From: SCGC-AAA076-P13 sp964276145 | GTDB taxonomy: Bacteria > Pseudomonadota > Gammaproteobacteria > Magnimaribacterales > D2472 | Direction of reading: 5' to 3' | Length of the DNA: 64,000 nucleotides | NCBI GenBank assembly: GCA_964276145.1 | Contig: CAXYDN010000003.1 | Coordinates: 124,001-188,000 of the forward strand | Shown: positions 60,338-64,000 of the stretch, one piece after another | Layout: each line of letters opens with the position of its first letter | How positions within the stretch are numbered: position 1 is the first letter of the stretch | Translations under genes and position numbers: made by a program | The notes under the pieces: model-generated | What the model was told of the DNA's origin: nothing | Database searches by the model: none | Seen by the model: the letters and a program-made list of their open reading frames with translations, nothing else

Positions 60338-60511
60338 ATGAGAACTTTTAACTCATTATTAATGAATAAAGAGAGAAAAGAAAAGGTTGAAAAATCGCCG
60401 TCAGCGACAGATGATTGTGCTGACGTTACTTCTAGATATGAAAGATATAAGAAAGATAATAAGAAGTCTAAATTTCCTCCAATTGAATATGAAAAACCAC
60501 CTCACCATTAA
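60338..60511 (+). CDS. Very small charged protein
   Basis: A 57-residue ORF between the MazG-like gene (9-base gap) and a membrane protein gene that starts at the next base after its stop. It is Lys/Glu-rich (NKERKEKVEKS, YERYKKDNKKSKFPP) and ends in PPHH. No domain is visible. Exact stop-to-start contact with the next gene suggests it is real and translated, but no homologue was recalled. Confidence 0.5.
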   Translation: MRTFNSLLMNKERKEKVEKSPSATDDCADVTSRYERYKKDNKKSKFPPIEYEKPPHH

Positions 60512-60880
60512 ATGATTACTTTTCTAGCCTTTTTATATATCTTTTCTGCATTTGCCTATTTTTATTCCAATAAATCTGGCTATAGTCTTCTAAGATATAT
60601 GTGGAAAAGGAAAAATATTAATATCTATCTATCAACTGAGTTAGTATTTTTGATAATCACCTCACTAATTGTTTTTACCAATCAACCACTTAATTGGATT
60701 GTTGCTATATTAATGTTTATGCATTTAATTGGAATTGCTTGGCTTGTTGCAAACCCTAATAATTTTTATCAAATGGCAGAAGATTCTATCAATTTAGATG
60801 AAGGTCTTTTGGAAAATGTTGTTGTAATAACATTTTTAATTTATGCCGGAATGGCTTTATTTTCTAGAATAATTTTCTAG
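60512..60880 (+). CDS. Small multi-helix membrane protein
   Basis: A 122-residue protein with about four hydrophobic segments (residues 2-18, 40-57, 62-80 and 102-120) and a basic loop (YMWKRKN). The loop LVANPNNFYQMAEDSINLDEGLLENV is acidic. I do not recognise the family. It starts immediately after a 57-residue ORF and ends one base before a convergent dehydrogenase gene. Confidence 0.6.
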   Translation: MITFLAFLYIFSAFAYFYSNKSGYSLLRYMWKRKNINIYLSTELVFLIITSLIVFTNQPLNWIVAILMFMHLIGIAWLVANPNNFYQMAEDSINLDEGLLENVVVITFLIYAGMALFSRIIF

Positions 60881-60881
60881 G

Positions 60882-61751
60882 TCACTTTTCTTGAATTCTC
60901 TTTAAGAGGCTCGATGTATCCCATCTCCCACCTCCCAACTTTTGTATCTCTTTATAAAAATTATTTACTAAGTCAGTTATCTCAAGTTCTGTATCCATTT
61001 TTTTTGCTTGTTTTAACACTATATCTAAATCTTTTCTCATTAAATCAACTGCAAAACCAAAATCATACTCATCATTAAGCATTGTTTCCCATCTATTTTC
61101 CATCTGCCATGATTGTGCTGCACCTTTAGTAATAACATCCATTACATCAGCCGTGTTTAGTCCAGCTCTTTTAGAAAAATTCATGCCCTCTGCTAAAGCT
61201 TGAATCAACCCAGCAATGCAGATCTGATTTACCATTTTAGTTAGCTGGCCAGATCCTGATGGACCCATATATTTATGAGATTTTGCATAAGATTTAAAAA
61301 TTTTATTACAAGCCTCGTATGCTTTTTTATCACCTCCAGCCATGACAGATAGAGTGCCAGACTCTGCTCCAAGCTGACCTCCTGAAATTGGCGCATCTAA
61401 AAAGAAACAGTCTTTTGCTGAAAGTGCTTCATTCATTTCTTTGGCAAGCTCTGCGGATGTTGTCGTATGATCAATTATTATTGATCCGGGGCTTAAAGTA
61501 TCCATGATACCTGATTTACCATTGATGATATCTTTTACGTCTTCGTCTTTACCCACACAAAGAACAATACATTCTGAAGAAATTGCCAACTCATTAAGTG
61601 AGTTACATACTCTGCCCTCATGTCTAGACTTCCAAATAATAGATTTCTCATTAGTTCTATTAAATACCGAAACTTCAAAATCATTTCTGGAAAGATGTCC
61701 AGCCATCGGAGCGCCCATAACTCCCAGGCCAATGAATCCAATTTTATTCAT
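60882..61751 (-). CDS. Beta-hydroxyacid dehydrogenase (3-hydroxyisobutyrate/tartronate semialdehyde reductase family)
   Basis: A 289-residue NAD(P) enzyme. It shows IGFIGLGVMGAPMAGHLSRNDFEVSVFNR (GxGxxG; Asn/Arg after strand 2 hints at NADP), IDHTTTSAELA, FLDAPISGGQLGAESGTLSVMAGG (substrate site) and the catalytic Lys in LTKMVNQICIAG. The family includes MmsB and GarR; the substrate is not settled. It overlaps a small upstream ORF by 8 bases. Confidence 0.88.
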   Translation of the reverse strand: MNKIGFIGLGVMGAPMAGHLSRNDFEVSVFNRTNEKSIIWKSRHEGRVCNSLNELAISSECIVLCVGKDEDVKDIINGKSGIMDTLSPGSIIIDHTTTSAELAKEMNEALSAKDCFFLDAPISGGQLGAESGTLSVMAGGDKKAYEACNKIFKSYAKSHKYMGPSGSGQLTKMVNQICIAGLIQALAEGMNFSKRAGLNTADVMDVITKGAAQSWQMENRWETMLNDEYDFGFAVDLMRKDLDIVLKQAKKMDTELEITDLVNNFYKEIQKLGGGRWDTSSLLKRIQEK

Positions 61752-61938
61752 TATTATTTTCTTCTTCTTGATATTTTTTTAGGTCTTCCCAATCATGAGG
61801 GGTACCTGCATTTAGATTGATGTTCTTTTGTTGGGCTCTATAAAGACTTTGAGTTCTTAATTTGCCTTTATCTTCTTCTTTACCAAATAGCTTATTCCAC
61901 CCTTCTTCGAATTTTTCTCTTAAATTTCTTTTAGCCAT
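61744..61938 (-). CDS. Small hydrophilic protein
   Basis: A 64-residue protein that is charged and lacks a membrane segment. The start is MAKRNLREKFEEGWNKLFGKEEDKG, and the end is Glu/Asn-rich. The last 8 bases overlap the dehydrogenase start, and a further small ORF ends 4 bases before its ATG, so three genes appear coupled. No family recognised. It is not an antisense shadow of any gene here. Confidence 0.55.
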   Translation of the reverse strand: MAKRNLREKFEEGWNKLFGKEEDKGKLRTQSLYRAQQKNINLNAGTPHDWEDLKKYQEEENNNE

Positions 61939-61942
61939 ATAT

Positions 61943-62116
61943 TTAGACTATATGATCTTTCCTGTCTTTCTTTGCCGTTCTTTTAATTCCTGACTCAGTT
62001 GTATATTCTTCAGTAATACCTTTTGCTCCTTCTCTGCCTTTCTTAGAAATATTCATCAACGTCACTATTGAGGCGCCAGCAACAGCGCCAATTAAAACTA
62101 ATATTACTGCTTCCAT
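61943..62116 (-). CDS. Small single-helix membrane protein
   Basis: A 57-residue ORF missed by a 60-residue cut-off. One N-terminal membrane helix (MEAVILVLIGAVAGASIVTLM) is followed by a basic tail (NISKKGREGAKG and IKRTAKKDRKDH). GGAG lies 5 bases before the ATG. It is 18 bases downstream of the nitronate monooxygenase gene. The glycine/alanine helix resembles small YtxH-like membrane anchors. Family not assigned. Confidence 0.6.
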   Translation of the reverse strand: MEAVILVLIGAVAGASIVTLMNISKKGREGAKGITEEYTTESGIKRTAKKDRKDHIV

Positions 62117-62134
62117 ATTTCACTCCAAACAATA

Positions 62135-63100
62135 TTATTTATCATTAAATTCTTTTTTTGCCTGATTATATTCCTCTATTATTCTCTCAACTAAATCTCC
62201 AACACTAGGATCGTCCTTAATGCCTCCTATTCCTTGTCCAGAACCCCAAATATCTTTCCAAGCTTTTGCATCAGTATTTCCACCTGATCCGAAGTTCATT
62301 GCAGACTTGTCAGCCTCGGGTAAATTATTAGGGTCAAGACCAGCATTTTTTATAGACGGTTTGAGATAATTACCAGAAACACCTGTAAATAGATTTGAAT
62401 ATACAATGTCATCAGCAGCGCTTTCAATCAGCATTTCTTTATAGCCCTGATCTGCATTTGCTTCCTTCGTAGCTATAAAGCGTGTTCCCATATATGCAAA
62501 GTCAGCACCAAGAGCTAAAGATGATGCTACAGAATAACCATCACCTATCGAGCCGGATAAAATAACAGTTCCATCAAACCATTCTTTTACTTCTCTTAGC
62601 AAGGCAAATGGTGACAATGCCCCAGCATGACCACCTGCTCCAGCGCATACTAAAATTAAGCCATCTACGCCCTGTTCTGCCGCTTTTTTTGCATGTCTTA
62701 CATTAATAACGTCGTGATAAACCAAACCACCATAGCTATGAGCTGCTTCAACTAATTCAGCGGGTGGCCTTAGGGAGGTAATTATTATCGGAACCTCATG
62801 CTCAACGCATGTGGCCATATCATCCATTAGCCTGTCATTAGAAGCATGACATATCTGATTGACCGCAAATGGAGCAACTTTTTTATCAGGATTTTGTTCT
62901 TGATACTCAGCCAATTCCGTTTTAATTCTAGTGATCCATTCACCTAATACGTGTTGTGGTCTAGCATTTAATGCTGGAAATGAGCCAATAATTCCAGCCT
63001 TGCACTGTGCTATTACAAGCTCAGGACCAGATACTAAAAAAAGAGGTGAACCTATTACAGGTATAGATAAATTATTTTTAATATGATTTGAAATTGCCAC
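62135..63100 (-). CDS. Nitronate monooxygenase-like FMN enzyme (2-nitropropane dioxygenase family)
   Basis: A 321-residue TIM-barrel flavoprotein. It has SIPVIGSPLFLVSGPELVIAQCKAGIIGSFPALNARP, PFAVNQICHASNDRL, LILVCAGAGGHAGALSPFALLREV, GTVILSGSIGDGYSVASSLALGADFAYMGTRFIATKEA and SGNYLKPSIKNAG. FMN-phosphate binding fits the G-S-I-x-D-G and GTRF turns. It may detoxify nitronates or act on another substrate. It heads a run of small genes on the minus strand. Confidence 0.88.
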   Translation of the reverse strand: MAISNHIKNNLSIPVIGSPLFLVSGPELVIAQCKAGIIGSFPALNARPQHVLGEWITRIKTELAEYQEQNPDKKVAPFAVNQICHASNDRLMDDMATCVEHEVPIIITSLRPPAELVEAAHSYGGLVYHDVINVRHAKKAAEQGVDGLILVCAGAGGHAGALSPFALLREVKEWFDGTVILSGSIGDGYSVASSLALGADFAYMGTRFIATKEANADQGYKEMLIESAADDIVYSNLFTGVSGNYLKPSIKNAGLDPNNLPEADKSAMNFGSGGNTDAKAWKDIWGSGQGIGGIKDDPSVGDLVERIIEEYNQAKKEFNDK

Positions 63101-63130
63101 TTTATAGCTCCTTAAATTTTGATTTTTAAA

Positions 63131-64000
63131 TTATTTTTTTGGGTAGTCTAACACTAAATAAACTAATGCTTTAAGTCCAACATTTAGAGCTCCATCATCC
63201 ACAACAAAATATGGAGAATGATTGCCTGGCGCTTCCATTACTCCAGGAGCATTAACACCTAACCAAAAGTACATACCTGGTATCTCATTTGAAAAGAATG
63301 AGAAATCTTCAGCTCCTGTTGAGGGAGTCATTTCATAGACTTTGTTTGAAGCTGCTTCGATTAATGAAGGTTTCAATTTTTGAACTAATTCTTCATTATT
63401 AAAAGTTACTGGATAAAACCCTCCAACATCAAATTCAACAGAAATCTTAGTTCCAGTGCCTAAAGCTACTCCTGACGCTACTTGTCTTATTTCTTTATAA
63501 ATTTCTTCTCTTAACTTTGGATCAAAAGTTCTTATGGTTCCCTGAACCTCAGAATCTTCTGGAATGATATTCCCTCTGGTTCCTGATCTAACAATTCCAA
63601 CTGATATAACAGCAGGATTATTTACAATATTAATTCTTCTACTAACGATGGTATTTAAATTTTGTATTAATTCAGCAGTTGCCATAACTGGATCTATGGA
63701 GTCCCATGGTCTTGATCCATGAGCTTGAACTCCTTTAATTTTAATTCTATATGTACCAGCTGCAGCCATTGCAGGACCTGATGTCACACCAATATAACCA
63801 TTGGGACCATTACCAACATGAAGACCGAATATTGCCTCAGGCTTATATCTGTCAAAGATGCCTTCTTCTAACATCATTTTAGCTCCGCCATTCTCTCCCT
63901 CAGGAGGTCCTTCTTCAGCTGGTTGAAATATAAGCATAATATTGCCTTTGAGCTTATCTTTGTTTTTAGAAAGAAACTCTGCGACTCCCATCAAAATAGC
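63131..64000 (-). CDS. M20 family amidohydrolase (partial; 5' end beyond the window)
   Basis: The frame is open to the last base on the minus strand, so the start and the first metal ligands lie outside. The visible ~289 residues start ILMGVAEFLSKN, which in relatives follows HD-HT. They show MLIFQPAEEGPPEGENGGAKMMLEEG (metal Glu), FGLHVG, VQAHGSRPWDSIDPV (dimerisation His), RGNIIPEDSEVQGTIRTFD and the last His ligand region PGNHSPYF. It resembles IAA/hippurate-type M20D hydrolases. The exact amide substrate is unknown. Confidence 0.88.
   Translation of the reverse strand, partial: AILMGVAEFLSKNKDKLKGNIMLIFQPAEEGPPEGENGGAKMMLEEGIFDRYKPEAIFGLHVGNGPNGYIGVTSGPAMAAAGTYRIKIKGVQAHGSRPWDSIDPVMATAELIQNLNTIVSRRINIVNNPAVISVGIVRSGTRGNIIPEDSEVQGTIRTFDPKLREEIYKEIRQVASGVALGTGTKISVEFDVGGFYPVTFNNEELVQKLKPSLIEAASNKVYEMTPSTGAEDFSFFSNEIPGMYFWLGVNAPGVMEAPGNHSPYFVVDDGALNVGLKALVYLVLDYPKK

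Noticed and set aside
1..64000. CRISPR array, insertion sequence, prophage or integron
   Set aside because: No regular direct repeats, transposase, integrase or phage structural genes were seen; gene order is core-genome-like throughout.

Overview
The window is a dense, visibly AT-rich stretch of bacterial chromosome (roughly a third G+C by eye, not computed). It has no mobile element, phage, CRISPR array or rRNA, and one tRNA. Gene content and order are gammaproteobacterial: ntrB-ntrC after glutamine synthetase, mutY-yggX, lgt-thyA-folA, argS followed by a SPOR protein, yggS-proC-yggT-metX-metW-rdgB-hemW, rpoH and a HexR-type regulator. Extreme compaction, TonB machinery, a cytochrome P450, a serine hydrolase, a GSII-type glutamine synthetase and TRAP transport suggest a streamlined marine gammaproteobacterium, perhaps SAR86-like. 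That placement is inference.

Layout. 0-2.4 kb: end of ubiA, a GNAT-like protein, a DUF1249 protein and a frameshifted yqiA. 2.4-6 kb: a nitrogen-control locus with two NtrC-type sites, a near-consensus sigma-54 promoter, GSII, a terminator, ntrB and a frameshifted ntrC. 6-11.3 kb: rhodanese, gpmA, mutY, yggX, a large flavoprotein-GcvT fusion of the dimethylglycine/sarcosine dehydrogenase type, and tRNA-Phe. 11.3-20 kb: P450, serine hydrolase, SDR, the pssA-psd phospholipid pair, malonyl-CoA decarboxylase, proline iminopeptidase and a shikimate kinase-like gene. 20-31 kb: small membrane and periplasmic proteins, YbjQ, HspQ, an aminotransferase, RmuC, an FTR1 iron permease with a Fur-like box, DadA, a HAD phosphatase, and rppH-TauE-lgt-thyA-folA. 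30-35.3 kb: a six-gene TonB2-type energy-transduction operon. 35.4-47.8 kb: methyltransferase-like membrane protein, ACE-like peptidase, EF-P, ArgS, the yggS-to-hemW operon, TrmB and RpoH. 47.9-64 kb: CysQ, an acid phosphatase, a dienoyl-CoA isomerase, YaaA, TRAP DctQM, lipoproteins, uvrD-dctP-lipB-lipA, HexR, a MazG-like protein, small ORFs, a beta-hydroxyacid dehydrogenase, a nitronate monooxygenase and a partial M20 amidohydrolase. No gene-free gap exceeds 300 bases.

Two patterns run through the window. First, all twelve convergent protein-gene pairs end within a few bases of each other, and four share a 4-bp two-way stop such as TTAA. Second, several housekeeping genes (yqiA, ntrC, lipA, uvrD, perhaps dctQ) are broken by single-base indels, nearly all apparent insertions. 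Three fall within the essential-type gene lipA and one creates a false UvrD-DctP fusion ORF, so sequence error is more likely than gene decay. I found no convincing undescribed system. The best leads are the sigma-54/NtrC control of a eukaryote-type glutamine synthetase, the TonB2-type locus with a DUF3450 protein and a TPR protein, two hairpin/U-tract elements that abut start codons, and several very small conserved-looking ORFs.
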